Of a stretch of DNA of 64,000 nucleotides, positions 35,282 to 43,413 are shown piece after piece. The notes under the pieces are model-generated. The model ran no database searches. It was given only the letters and a program-made list of their open reading frames with translations, and was not told the DNA's origin. The DNA is taken from contig JAHRWA010000023.1 of assembly GCA_019090455.1 (NCBI GenBank), forward strand, positions 1 through 64,000. Direction: 5' to 3'. The position numbers and the translations under genes are program-made. The DNA is from Pseudomonadales bacterium (GTDB taxonomy: Bacteria > Pseudomonadota > Gammaproteobacteria > Pseudomonadales > DC-out160). Every line of letters starts with the position of its first letter. The stretch's first letter is position 1.

Positions 35282-35965
35282 CTAAGGTCGGGGTCCAAAC
35301 AAAGCCGTTCCGATTCTAACAATATTTGAGCCTTCTTGAATCGCTGAATTGAAATCTTTTGACATGCCCATGGACAGCAATATGAGGTCGGGATAATCGG
35401 ATTTCAATCCATCACGTAATTCTCTGAGCTTGGCAAAGCTTTCACGTTGCTTCGTCGGGTCATCGGTGTTCAAAGGCAGGCACATGAGGCCTCTAAAATT
35501 AAGTTGAGTAAGGTCTCGTGATTGCGCTAAGAACTTCGGTAACTCCTCTAAGGCTAGGCCTGATTTACTGGCCTCGTTATCGATATTGATCTGAACCAGC
35601 GCGTTAATTGGCGGGAGTTCCTTGGGCCGTTGATTGTTTAGGCGAGTGGCGATTTTTATCGAGCAGATGCTATGTACCCAGTCAAAGTTCTCAGCAATCG
35701 GTTTGGTTTTGTTGGATTGAATGGGACCGATGAAATGCCAAGTAATAGGTGAATCGGATAACTCGTCTAGCTTTGACTGCGCTTCCTGCCAATAACTTTC
35801 ACCAAAGTCTTGAACCCCCAGTGCGACGAGAGAGCGTATTTCGCTTGCGATTCTTTTCTTACTGACTGCGAGCAGGGTGATATCACCAGCGGTTCGGTTA
35901 GCCTGTTTAGCGGAGGTACTTATTTTTATACGAATTTGATTTAGGCGTTTTGTGAGTGTCGGCAT
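35282..35965 (-). CDS. yggS: PLP homeostasis protein YggS/PROSC
   Basis: I start it at the ATG at 35965 ('MPTLTKRLNQIRIKISTSAKQANR'), the normal family start, giving 227 residues; an upstream ATG at 35998 adds 'MILNILFYIKN'. The pyridoxal-phosphate lysine is in 'ITLLAVSKKR'; 'FGESYWQEAQSKLDEL', 'WHFIGPIQSNKTK', 'LVQINIDNEASKSG' and 'LSMGMSKDFNSAIQEGSNIVRIGTALFG' follow. The protein binds PLP and keeps its free level in balance; no catalytic activity is known. It is divergent from pilT across about 150 bp. Confidence 0.96.
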   Translation of the reverse strand: MPTLTKRLNQIRIKISTSAKQANRTAGDITLLAVSKKRIASEIRSLVALGVQDFGESYWQEAQSKLDELSDSPITWHFIGPIQSNKTKPIAENFDWVHSICSIKIATRLNNQRPKELPPINALVQINIDNEASKSGLALEELPKFLAQSRDLTQLNFRGLMCLPLNTDDPTKQRESFAKLRELRDGLKSDYPDLILLSMGMSKDFNSAIQEGSNIVRIGTALFGPRP

Positions 35966-36113
35966 ATTTTTTATATAAAATAAAATGTTTAAAATCAATA
36001 GATTAAGTTTATATTAGGATGCAATAATAGAATAGATTAAGAGTCGGCTTTTTAAGGGATGGGGATGAACTAACCTTAAAATATCACGTTTTGTACAACC
36101 TGATGGAGTGAAC

Positions 36114-37148
36114 ATGGATATTACGGAACTATTGGCCTTTTCGTCAAAAAATGGAGCCTCAGATTTACATTTGTCGGCAGGGTTACCGCCAATGATTCGA
36201 GTGGATGGTGACGTTCGGCGAATAAATTTACCGCCTATGGATCATAAGCAAGTGCACGGTTTGATTTACGACATCATGAATGACAAGCAGAGAAAAGATT
36301 TTGAAGAGTACTTAGAAACGGATTTTTCCTTCGAAGTGCCCGGCGTCGCGCGATTTAGGGTCAACGCTTTTAACCATAATCGAGGGGCGGGTGCTGTGTT
36401 TCGTACCATACCGTCGAAAGTGTTAACTATGGATGATTTGGGTCACACTCAAGTGTTTCGTGATATTTCTGATATTCCTCGTGGCATCGTTTTGGTGACA
36501 GGGCCAACGGGTTCGGGAAAATCCACCACCTTGGCAGCCATGTTGGACTACATCAACGATACTCGCTACGAGCATATATTGACGATAGAAGACCCCATTG
36601 AATTTGTTCATGAGAGTAAGAAATGTTTGGTTAACCAGAGAGAGGTTCACAGAGATACCCTTGGGTTTTCTGAAGCGTTACGGTCAGCTCTGCGAGAAGA
36701 TCCGGATATTATTCTTGTGGGAGAGATGCGTGATTTGGAGACCATTCGCTTGGCATTGACTGCGGCAGAGACAGGACATTTGGTTTTCGGCACATTACAT
36801 ACGACATCTGCAGCCAAGACTATTGACCGGATTGTTGATGTGTTTCCCGCGGAAGAAAAATCAATGGTGCGCTCTATGTTGTCTGAATCATTGCAGGCAG
36901 TAATCTCTCAGAGCTTGTTGAAAAAAGTGGGAGGAGGACGAGTTGCCGCACATGAAATCATGATGGGGACACCGGCGATCCGTAACCTGGTTAGAGAAGA
37001 CAAAGTGGCACAAATGTACTCCGCTATTCAAACGGGGGGTAATTTGGGTATGCAAACGCTGGATCAATGTCTTTCCGATCTCATTAAAAACGGATTGATT
37101 TCACGAGAAGCGGCTAAAGAAAAAGCAAAAATCCCCGATAACTTTTGA
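36114..37148 (+). CDS. pilT: type IV pilus retraction ATPase PilT
   Basis: 344 residues from the ATG at 36114, with TGGAG five bases upstream. N-terminal PAS-like part 'SKNGASDLHLSAGLPPMIRVDG', Walker A 'GPTGSGKSTT', Asp box 'EDPIEFVH', Walker B 'DIILVGEMRDLETIRLAL' and His box 'GHLVFGTLHTTSA' are all intact, and the C-terminal 'AIRNLVREDK' is the conserved AIRNLIRE motif needed for retraction. The hexamer disassembles the pilus and drives twitching. Divergent from yggS and followed by pilU after a 121-bp gap with degenerate repeats. Confidence 0.97.
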   Translation: MDITELLAFSSKNGASDLHLSAGLPPMIRVDGDVRRINLPPMDHKQVHGLIYDIMNDKQRKDFEEYLETDFSFEVPGVARFRVNAFNHNRGAGAVFRTIPSKVLTMDDLGHTQVFRDISDIPRGIVLVTGPTGSGKSTTLAAMLDYINDTRYEHILTIEDPIEFVHESKKCLVNQREVHRDTLGFSEALRSALREDPDIILVGEMRDLETIRLALTAAETGHLVFGTLHTTSAAKTIDRIVDVFPAEEKSMVRSMLSESLQAVISQSLLKKVGGGRVAAHEIMMGTPAIRNLVREDKVAQMYSAIQTGGNLGMQTLDQCLSDLIKNGLISREAAKEKAKIPDNF

Positions 37149-37174
37149 TGAGTTGAAGTTTTCAATATCGGAGG

Positions 37175-37247
37175 TCATTTTTAATTTGGGCTGTCACTTT
37201 TGATATGTAAATGATCGTTTTTAAAGTTGTTATCATTTTTAATATTG
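37175..37247. repeat. degenerate ~19-bp repeat x4 between pilT and pilU
   Basis: Four related units start near 37175, 37194, 37214 and 37233: TCATTTTTAATTTGG, TCACTTTTGATATGT, TCGTTTTTAAAGTTG and TCATTTTTAATATTG. The spacing is 19-20 bp, about two helical turns. The role is unknown; chance in AT-rich DNA is not excluded. Confidence 0.45.
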
Positions 37248-37269
37248 TACGAATTGAGGAAGATCGAAG

Positions 37270-38394
37270 ATGGACTTTGAAGGCCTGCTGAAAATCATGG
37301 TAGAAAAAGGGGCATCTGATTTATTTATCACAGCAGGTGTCGCACCAAGTATGAAGGTGCATGGTCAAATACTACCGGTAACTAAATCAGCGCTTAGCCC
37401 CGAAAAAACCCGAGAAACCGTATTGGGTGTCATGAGCGAGGCGCAACGAAAAGAGTTTATTGAGACGCGGGAGTGTAATTTCGCCATTAGCGCCAGGGGA
37501 ATCGGTCGTTTTAGAGTAAGTGCATTTTACCAGCGAAACCTGGTGGGCATGGTCTTGCGGCGAATAGAGGTGAATATTCCCGGCTTAGATGATTTGGGTC
37601 TGCCCGATACCATCAAAGAATTGGCCATGGCTAAGAGAGGTATTATTTTTTTCGTGGGGGCTACGGGTACGGGCAAATCCACCTCCTTGGCAGCCATGAT
37701 TGGTCATCGAAATCACAATAGCAAAGGCCATATTATTTCCATCGAAGATCCTATTGAATATATTCATCAGCACGCCGGCTGTATTGTAACCCAGCGAGAA
37801 GTGGGTTTGGATACGGAGTCTTTTGAAGTGGCATTAAAAAATACGTTACGCCAGGCTCCTGATGTCATCATGATCGGTGAGGTACGAACTCGAGAGGCAA
37901 TGGACTACGCGGTGGCCTTTGCCGAAACGGGGCATTTGGTCTTGGCGACGTTGCACGCCAATAATGCAAACCAAGCGTTGGATCGAATCGTGCATTTTTT
38001 TCCAGCGGATCGTCATGAACAGCTTTGGATGGATCTATCGCTGAACTTACGCGCGATGGTTGCGCAACAGTTGGTGCCCACCCCGGACGGAAAAGGACGT
38101 CGAGCTGTGGTTGAGATCATGTTGAATACTCCTTTGGTGTCGGATCATGTGCGCAAGGGTGAAGTGCATCTATTGAAACCGTTAATGGCGAAATCTCGTG
38201 AGCTGGGGATGCAGACTTTTGATCAAGCTTTATTTGATCTCTACACAGCGGGTGAAATTACTTACGAAGATGCTTTGGCTTATGCGGATGCGCCCAATGA
38301 TTTACGACTTATGATAAAGTTGGGGTCCGAAAGCAATGCACAGTATTTGGATAGTGTGACACAAGGTTTGAGTATCGAAGGTGGAGATCATTGA
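37270..38394 (+). CDS. pilU: PilT-like ATPase PilU
   Basis: 374 residues. 'MVEKGASDLFITAGVAPSMKVHG' opens the protein; Walker A is 'GATGTGKSTSLAAM', followed by 'ISIEDPIEYIHQH', 'DVIMIGEVRTREAMDYAVAFAETGHLVLATLHANNANQ' as Walker B/His box. The 'RRIEVNIPGLDDLGLP' segment and the extra C-terminal 30 residues separate PilU from PilT. Family knowledge: PilU assists PilT-driven retraction and cannot replace it alone. Gene order pilT-pilU is conserved. Confidence 0.96.
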   Translation: MDFEGLLKIMVEKGASDLFITAGVAPSMKVHGQILPVTKSALSPEKTRETVLGVMSEAQRKEFIETRECNFAISARGIGRFRVSAFYQRNLVGMVLRRIEVNIPGLDDLGLPDTIKELAMAKRGIIFFVGATGTGKSTSLAAMIGHRNHNSKGHIISIEDPIEYIHQHAGCIVTQREVGLDTESFEVALKNTLRQAPDVIMIGEVRTREAMDYAVAFAETGHLVLATLHANNANQALDRIVHFFPADRHEQLWMDLSLNLRAMVAQQLVPTPDGKGRRAVVEIMLNTPLVSDHVRKGEVHLLKPLMAKSRELGMQTFDQALFDLYTAGEITYEDALAYADAPNDLRLMIKLGSESNAQYLDSVTQGLSIEGGDH

Positions 38395-38448
38395 GCCGTT
38401 TCCGAGTATGTGGATAGCGTACGTTGAATTAAAATAGAGCGGGAATTC

Positions 38449-38763
38449 ATGTTAATCAGTAATGTTGAAATCATACCGGGGCGACGCATCATCAAGCACC
38501 TGGGTATGGTGCAAGGGAATACGGTTCGGGCCAAACATGCGGGCAAAGATATTATGGCGAGCTTTAAAAATATCTTTGGCGGTGAGCTAAAAAGCTATAC
38601 CGAATTATTACAAGAGGCGCGGGAGGAAGCCACCGATCGCATGACACGGCAAGCCAAAGGTCTAGGGGCCAATGCGGTTATCAATGTGCGTTTTGCTACC
38701 TCCTCAATAGCAGCCGGAGCGGCTGAGTTGTTTGTCTACGGGACTGCCGTAGAGTTGGATTAG
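38449..38763 (+). CDS. YbjQ/UPF0145 family protein (heavy-metal-binding-like)
   Basis: 104 residues. The YbjQ pattern is complete: 'GRRIIKHLGMVQGNTVRAKHAGKDIMASFKNIFGGELKSYTELLQEAREEATDRM', followed by 'AKGLGANAVINVRFATSSI' and a beta-strand tail. Members form ring-like oligomers; the function is not known despite the 'heavy-metal-binding' name. A second member follows after 4 bp and an M48 peptidase gene after that. The clear spacing argues for one operon that starts near pilU or just after it. Confidence 0.88.
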   Translation: MLISNVEIIPGRRIIKHLGMVQGNTVRAKHAGKDIMASFKNIFGGELKSYTELLQEAREEATDRMTRQAKGLGANAVINVRFATSSIAAGAAELFVYGTAVELD

Positions 38764-38767
38764 CGCT

Positions 38768-39217
38768 ATGTACGACATTCTTATATTTCTGACATTGATG
38801 GCGTTAGGGTTTTTCTTTGGTCGCCGAGCTGAGAAAAAACACTTCAAATCCATTCGTCGTCGTGAAGCTAAGTATCGGCAGATACTGGCTTTTAGTGAGC
38901 GATTGCCACCGCCGAATACGCGTCCAGTAGAAAGCCAGCTAGTGTCCGGCAATGTTGTCATTTCTGTTGATTACTTCAAACAAATTGTGGCAGGCCTTAA
39001 AACTTTGGTGGGGGGTAGGCTAACTAGCTATGAGTCCTTGTTAGAGCGTGCGCGGCGCGAAGCTATTTTACGGATGAAGGAACAAGCCGCAGCCGCAGGG
39101 GCGGAAACGATTTTTAATGTAAAGTTAGAGACAGCCTCAATCACCAAGGGCAATGGTCAACAAGTGGGGTGTGTTGAAGTTTTTGCCTACGGTACAGCGA
39201 TTATTCCTATTGCCTAA
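38768..39217 (+). CDS. membrane-anchored YbjQ family protein
   Basis: 149 residues. It begins with a hydrophobic N-terminal segment ('ILIFLTLMALGFFFG', residues 4-18) followed by a basic stretch, so it is likely held in the inner membrane with the rest in the cytoplasm. From about residue 57 it is a YbjQ domain ('VVISVDYFKQIVAGLKTLVGGRLTSYESLLERARREAILRM'). It probably mixes with the soluble paralogue encoded immediately upstream, to tether the oligomer to the membrane; this is inference from homology and order. Confidence 0.85.
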   Translation: MYDILIFLTLMALGFFFGRRAEKKHFKSIRRREAKYRQILAFSERLPPPNTRPVESQLVSGNVVISVDYFKQIVAGLKTLVGGRLTSYESLLERARREAILRMKEQAAAAGAETIFNVKLETASITKGNGQQVGCVEVFAYGTAIIPIA

Positions 39218-39273
39218 AAACTCTTTTTGATTCCGGTACTTTATCAACATCCCTATCCATACTGAATATGCTT

Positions 39274-39345
39274 AGATCATCATAGGTCTTCATAGTCCTT
39301 AATAGATAATCATAGGTCTTAAATAGATCACCATGGGTTTTACCT
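39274..39345. repeat. ~21-bp imperfect repeat x3 before the M48 gene
   Basis: AGATCATCATAGGTCTT (39274), AGATAATCATAGGTCTTAAAT (39304-39324) and AGATCACCATGGGTTTTACCT (39325-39345). The last two are in exact tandem with a 21-bp period. They end 18 bp before the start codon of the peptidase gene. Confidence 0.55.
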
Positions 39346-39363
39346 AGATAGAAGGATGGTTGC

Positions 39364-40182
39364 ATGCCAGAATATGAAAACCCGGAGGTTCCTGAAGGGA
39401 TCAATGTGAGTGAAGAGCATCCCTTAAAGGAATTTATTTTACTGGCCTGTGGAATTGGAGCCGCAGTTGCTGTAGTTCTCTTTGCGTTGACACTGCTGGC
39501 ACAAAATGCCGCGAAAGCGATTCCGTTCGAAATGGAAAAGAAGTTGGCGGCCAATGCAATTTTCTCAGCGGATACTGAAAATTTAAAGTCGTCAGAGTTT
39601 GAAAAGTACCTCAGCACACTAGCGAACAAACTCGCTAAGCAGCAGGGTCTACCTGAAGGTATGACGATTACTCTTCATTACAGTAACCAAAATATTGTGA
39701 ATGCCTTTGCGACACTGGGAGGGCATATTTTTGTTTACCGAGGCTTGATTGACAAACTCCCGCATGAAAATGCGTTAGCGATGGTGATTGCACATGAAAT
39801 TGCACATATCCGACATCGAGATCCCATTATTGCGATGGGGCGTGGAGCGACTATGATGCTGATTCTTGCCTTGTTCACTGGGGGTGATAGTGCGGTGGCA
39901 CAACAGTTTTTAGGTCAAATTGGTTTGGTCACGGCGTTGAATTTTAATCGAGAGCAAGAGCTAGCAGCTGATGTTGTCGCGTTAGAGACATTGCAAGCCT
40001 ACTATGGGCATGTCAATGGGGCGGAGGTCTTGTTTGAGGTGCTGGGTGAGGAGGAAGGCGAGGTGCCTCTGGCATTTCTTAGCACCCATCCGATGACACA
40101 ATCGAGGATCGATCATGTCATCTCCTTTCGCGATGAGCATGATGGTCGAGGTGAGTTAACGCCGTTACCTGAATACCAATAG
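39364..40182 (+). CDS. M48 family zinc metallopeptidase
   Basis: 272 residues. One N-terminal membrane segment ('FILLACGIGAAVAVVLFALTLLA', about 23-45) is followed by the peptidase domain: zinc motif HExxH in 'MVIAHEIAHIRHRDP' near residue 145, with the third ligand Glu in 'FNREQELAADVVALE' and a conserved 'STHPMTQSRIDHV'. The length and single anchor resemble the YcaL/LoiP-type group of small M48 peptidases rather than HtpX, which has four membrane segments. No lipobox is present. It follows two YbjQ genes and may share their function in membrane or envelope quality control. Confidence 0.88.
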   Translation: MPEYENPEVPEGINVSEEHPLKEFILLACGIGAAVAVVLFALTLLAQNAAKAIPFEMEKKLAANAIFSADTENLKSSEFEKYLSTLANKLAKQQGLPEGMTITLHYSNQNIVNAFATLGGHIFVYRGLIDKLPHENALAMVIAHEIAHIRHRDPIIAMGRGATMMLILALFTGGDSAVAQQFLGQIGLVTALNFNREQELAADVVALETLQAYYGHVNGAEVLFEVLGEEEGEVPLAFLSTHPMTQSRIDHVISFRDEHDGRGELTPLPEYQ

Positions 40183-40254
40183 TTAAATAGATTACATCAT
40201 TTTTTCTTTAGTTAGTTTTTATGCAGTGACATCACATATACTCGTACGAGATAT

Positions 40255-40785
40255 GTGATGGGAGATGCGAATAAAATGAAGTTGCCTGATCTGGATGTCG
40301 TGCTCAAGCAGATGGTCTTGAATCTTAAAGAATACCTACAAGACAAAAGTATCGATGACCCTGCTATGGTCGGGATACATACGGGTGGTGTTTGGCTTGC
40401 GGAAAAGCTACATTCGCAGCTCACGCTTGGCGATCCTCTTGGTGAATTGGATATTACTTTTTATCGGGATGATTTTACGCGAACCGGATTGCACCCCAGT
40501 GTTAAGCCATCGGAATTGCCGTTTAGTGTGGAAGATCGTCATATTATTTTAGTGGATGATGTGATTATGAGCGGACGAACCATTCGTGCAGCTCTAAATG
40601 AACTCTTTGATTATGGGCGTCCAGCGTCAGTGACTTTGGTAGCGCTGTTTGATCTGAATGCCAGAGAGTTGCCGATTGGAGCCGATATTGTCGGACAAGC
40701 ATTGGCGTTAAAAGAAGGAGAAAGGGTCAAGCTAACGGGTCCCAATCCTCTTGCCGTGGAACTCATTCACTATTCGCTATCCTGA
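40255..40785 (+). CDS. pyrR: PyrR bifunctional regulator / uracil phosphoribosyltransferase
   Basis: Up to 176 residues from a GTG at 40255 (ATG codons at 40258 and 40276 are alternatives; the last, '[13 protein letters not shown]', resembles Pseudomonas PyrR starts). The PRPP loop '[21 protein letters not shown]' is intact, as are '[14 protein letters not shown]' and '[17 protein letters not shown]'. In Pseudomonas relatives PyrR is encoded before pyrB-pyrC' and has regulatory and UPRT-like roles. Here the same order is kept, with 128 bp to pyrB. I did not find a classic PyrR-binding attenuator by eye. Confidence 0.93.
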   Translation: MMGDANKMKLPDLDVVLKQMVLNLKEYLQDKSIDDPAMVGIHTGGVWLAEKLHSQLTLGDPLGELDITFYRDDFTRTGLHPSVKPSELPFSVEDRHIILVDDVIMSGRTIRAALNELFDYGRPASVTLVALFDLNARELPIGADIVGQALALKEGERVKLTGPNPLAVELIHYSLS

Positions 40786-40913
40786 GCGTAGTGCCAAGCA
40801 AGACTAAATCACGTTAAATACGGATATTCACCACCAACTATTTCGATTTCGTGTAAACTTACCGCCTAGAACCCGATTCGATTCGCTCTAGACCCCGGTG
40901 ACAATATAAACGT

Positions 40914-42038
40914 ATGAAGCCCACACAAAAAGCCAAGACATCTTTAATATCCCCCACTTCGACCACTACATTATCTCAACTTTCAGCATCCCAGATTTCA
41001 ATATCTAAGCTCCCCACCGATTCAATTTCATCTCCGATGCAGAACACATCACTGCAACTCAATCAATTGGGGCAGCTGAAGCATTTTCTCGACGTTGAAG
41101 GGCTGAGCAAGGAGTTGTTAACTGAAATATTAGACACAGCAGATTCCTTTATTAGTGTCGGTAAACAGCAGGTGAAAAAAGTACCGCTACTGCGTGGGAC
41201 CACCGTGGTGAACTTGTTTTTTGAGGCCAGTACTCGCACTCGCACCACTTTCGAATTGGCGGCTAAGCGACTTTCTGCCGATGTGATCAACATGAATATC
41301 AGTACTTCCGCAACATCAAAGGGGGAGTCCTTAATGGATATGCTGCGCAACCTTGAGGCCATGGATGCGGATATGTTTGTTGTTCGTCACGAAAATAGTG
41401 GCGCACCGCACTTCATTGCAGAATACGTGACGCCCAATGTCGCGGTCGTGAATGCCGGTGATGGTCGCCACGCTCACCCTACTCAAGCGATGTTGGATAT
41501 GGCAACGATTAGACGCCACAAAGGGGATTTTGAAAATCTATCAGTTGCAATCGTGGGTGACATTATGCATTCGCGGGTGGCTCGATCACAAATACATGCT
41601 CTTAAAATTCTAGGGGCGAAGGAAATCCGATTAATCAGTCCAGAAACGTTACTACCTCCTTTTATTGAAAACCTAGGTGCCACGGTCTATCACGATATGA
41701 GAGACGGCGTGGCCGATGTGGATGTCGTGATTATGCTGCGATTACAGAAAGAGCGTATGCAATCAGCGTTACTGCCCAGTGAGCAAGAATTTTTTAACCT
41801 GTACGGTTTAACAGAAACCAAGCTTAAGCTGGCTAAATCCGACGCCATTATTATGCACCCTGGACCGATTAATCGGGGTGTTGAAATTCAATCGGAAGTC
41901 GCTGATTGCGATCGATCAGTGATATTGAATCAAGTGAACTATGGCATCGCTGTGCGCATGGCGATAATGTCGATGGCGATGGCGGGGCAAAATCAATCCT
42001 CTCTCAGTTCGATCTCCGATAAAGGAGGCGAAAAATGA
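40914..42038 (+). CDS. pyrB: aspartate carbamoyltransferase catalytic chain
   Basis: 374 residues, about 40 more than the usual Pseudomonas-type chain. The first 41 are a Ser/Thr-rich low-complexity arm; Met42 at 41037 ('[23 protein letters not shown]') is a likely alternative start. The catalytic core is complete: '[20 protein letters not shown]' for carbamoyl phosphate, '[12 protein letters not shown]', '[15 protein letters not shown]' and '[12 protein letters not shown]'. The enzyme makes carbamoyl aspartate, the first committed pyrimidine step. The stop overlaps the pyrC' start (ATGA), so both are made in equal amounts, as expected for a PyrB-pseudo-dihydroorotase dodecamer. Confidence 0.96.
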   Translation: MKPTQKAKTSLISPTSTTTLSQLSASQISISKLPTDSISSPMQNTSLQLNQLGQLKHFLDVEGLSKELLTEILDTADSFISVGKQQVKKVPLLRGTTVVNLFFEASTRTRTTFELAAKRLSADVINMNISTSATSKGESLMDMLRNLEAMDADMFVVRHENSGAPHFIAEYVTPNVAVVNAGDGRHAHPTQAMLDMATIRRHKGDFENLSVAIVGDIMHSRVARSQIHALKILGAKEIRLISPETLLPPFIENLGATVYHDMRDGVADVDVVIMLRLQKERMQSALLPSEQEFFNLYGLTETKLKLAKSDAIIMHPGPINRGVEIQSEVADCDRSVILNQVNYGIAVRMAIMSMAMAGQNQSSLSSISDKGGEK

Positions 42039-43342
42039 AATCTGTTTTGATTAAGCGAGCCCGCATTATCGATCCCAGCCAAGGAATGGATAGAGTCGCG
42101 GATGTTTTTATTCGCGATGGTAGAATTGAGAATATTGCTGAAAATTCTATCGACCCTAAAAGCATTATTGATCCTGAAAACATCCTAGGCCCTGAAAATA
42201 TAATAGATGCGGATGGTCAAATACTCTGTCCTGGTTTTATTGATATACATGTTCATTTGTGTGAACCGGGGCAAAGTCAAAAAGGCACCATCGCCAGTGA
42301 ATCACGTGCTGCTGCGGGCAGCGGGTTTACAAAACTAGTGTGTTCTCCCAATACTATCCCCGTTATTGATTCGCCGGCTATCGTCTCGCTCATTCAGGAT
42401 AAAGCCAAAGAAGCGGGTTATTGTCAGGTATTCCCCTTGGGTGCGTTGACTCAAGGATTAGCAGGCGAGCAGCTCAGTGAAATGTATGCATTAAAGGAAG
42501 CCGGCTGTATTGGTGTTAGTAATGGGCGACGTCCAGTGAAAAGTATGGCGCTATTGCGAGCACTAGAGTATGCCGCGACTCATAACCTAACCGTATTTCT
42601 TAGGCCGGAAGATAGTAGCTTAAGCGATAATGGCTGCGTTCATGAAGGATATATGGCGACGCGATTGGGGCTGCAGGGGGTTTCGCGCGAGAGCGAGACT
42701 GTCGCATTAACACGAGATTTGTTGCTGGTACAGCGGACCGGCGTGAAGGCGCATTTTTCTAATATATCTTGTGCGGAATCGGTAGAGCTTATTGCCAATG
42801 CACAACAACGTGGACTGCCGGTTACGGCGGGTACGTCTATTCATCATTTACATTTAACGGATAGCAGTATTGATGGTTATAACGTTCAGTGTCATGTATC
42901 ACCGCCCTTTCGGAGTGAAGAGGATTTAGTGGCTTTGCGTCAAGGTGTAGCAGACGGCATTATTAGCGTGATTTGTTCCGATCATCATTCTCATGAAACG
43001 GCAGCGAAAATGGCTCCCTTTGCTGTGACCGAGCCGGGTATTTCTTCATTAGATAGCTTCTTACCTTTAGGACTACTTCTCGTGGAACATAACATTTTTA
43101 GCATGGAGCAATTCATTACTGCCATCACTCATGGTCCTGCGCAAGTCATCGATCAGCCGCTTGGAAAAATAAAGAGAGGAGAGATTGCAGACCTTTGTCT
43201 ATTTTCACCGAGGAGGGAGTGGATACTTGAGCCAAGCACTATGCTTTCTCAAGGGCACAATACGCCCTTTTTGTTTCAGAAGTTGACGGGTAAAGTGACG
43301 GCGACTTGGTTAAGTGGCAAGCTCGTTTATCAATTCCCATGA
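42035..43342 (+). CDS. pyrX: inactive dihydroorotase-like protein PyrC' (PyrX)
   Basis: 435 residues of the dihydroorotase fold with a damaged active site. The first metal pair survives ('HVHLCEPG', though the substrate Arg of HVHLREPG is Cys), but 'GVSNGRRPV' has lost the bridging Asp, 'LRPEDSSL' has lost the His of HCED, and '[10 protein letters not shown]' has Asn in place of the second His of HxxHIS. Only 'CSDHHSHE' keeps its Asp. In Pseudomonas such a non-catalytic chain is required to assemble active PyrB. The N-terminal part holds three in-frame 18-bp repeats encoding 'IIDPEN'-like units (42146-42199). Confidence 0.92.
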   Translation: MKSVLIKRARIIDPSQGMDRVADVFIRDGRIENIAENSIDPKSIIDPENILGPENIIDADGQILCPGFIDIHVHLCEPGQSQKGTIASESRAAAGSGFTKLVCSPNTIPVIDSPAIVSLIQDKAKEAGYCQVFPLGALTQGLAGEQLSEMYALKEAGCIGVSNGRRPVKSMALLRALEYAATHNLTVFLRPEDSSLSDNGCVHEGYMATRLGLQGVSRESETVALTRDLLLVQRTGVKAHFSNISCAESVELIANAQQRGLPVTAGTSIHHLHLTDSSIDGYNVQCHVSPPFRSEEDLVALRQGVADGIISVICSDHHSHETAAKMAPFAVTEPGISSLDSFLPLGLLLVEHNIFSMEQFITAITHGPAQVIDQPLGKIKRGEIADLCLFSPRREWILEPSTMLSQGHNTPFLFQKLTGKVTATWLSGKLVYQFP

Positions 43343-43413
43343 GAATCCGATTTAAAGTGAGAATATTTAATTCGAAAGGGAACCTCATTCTTTTCAAAAG
43401 GTAGCTACGTATT

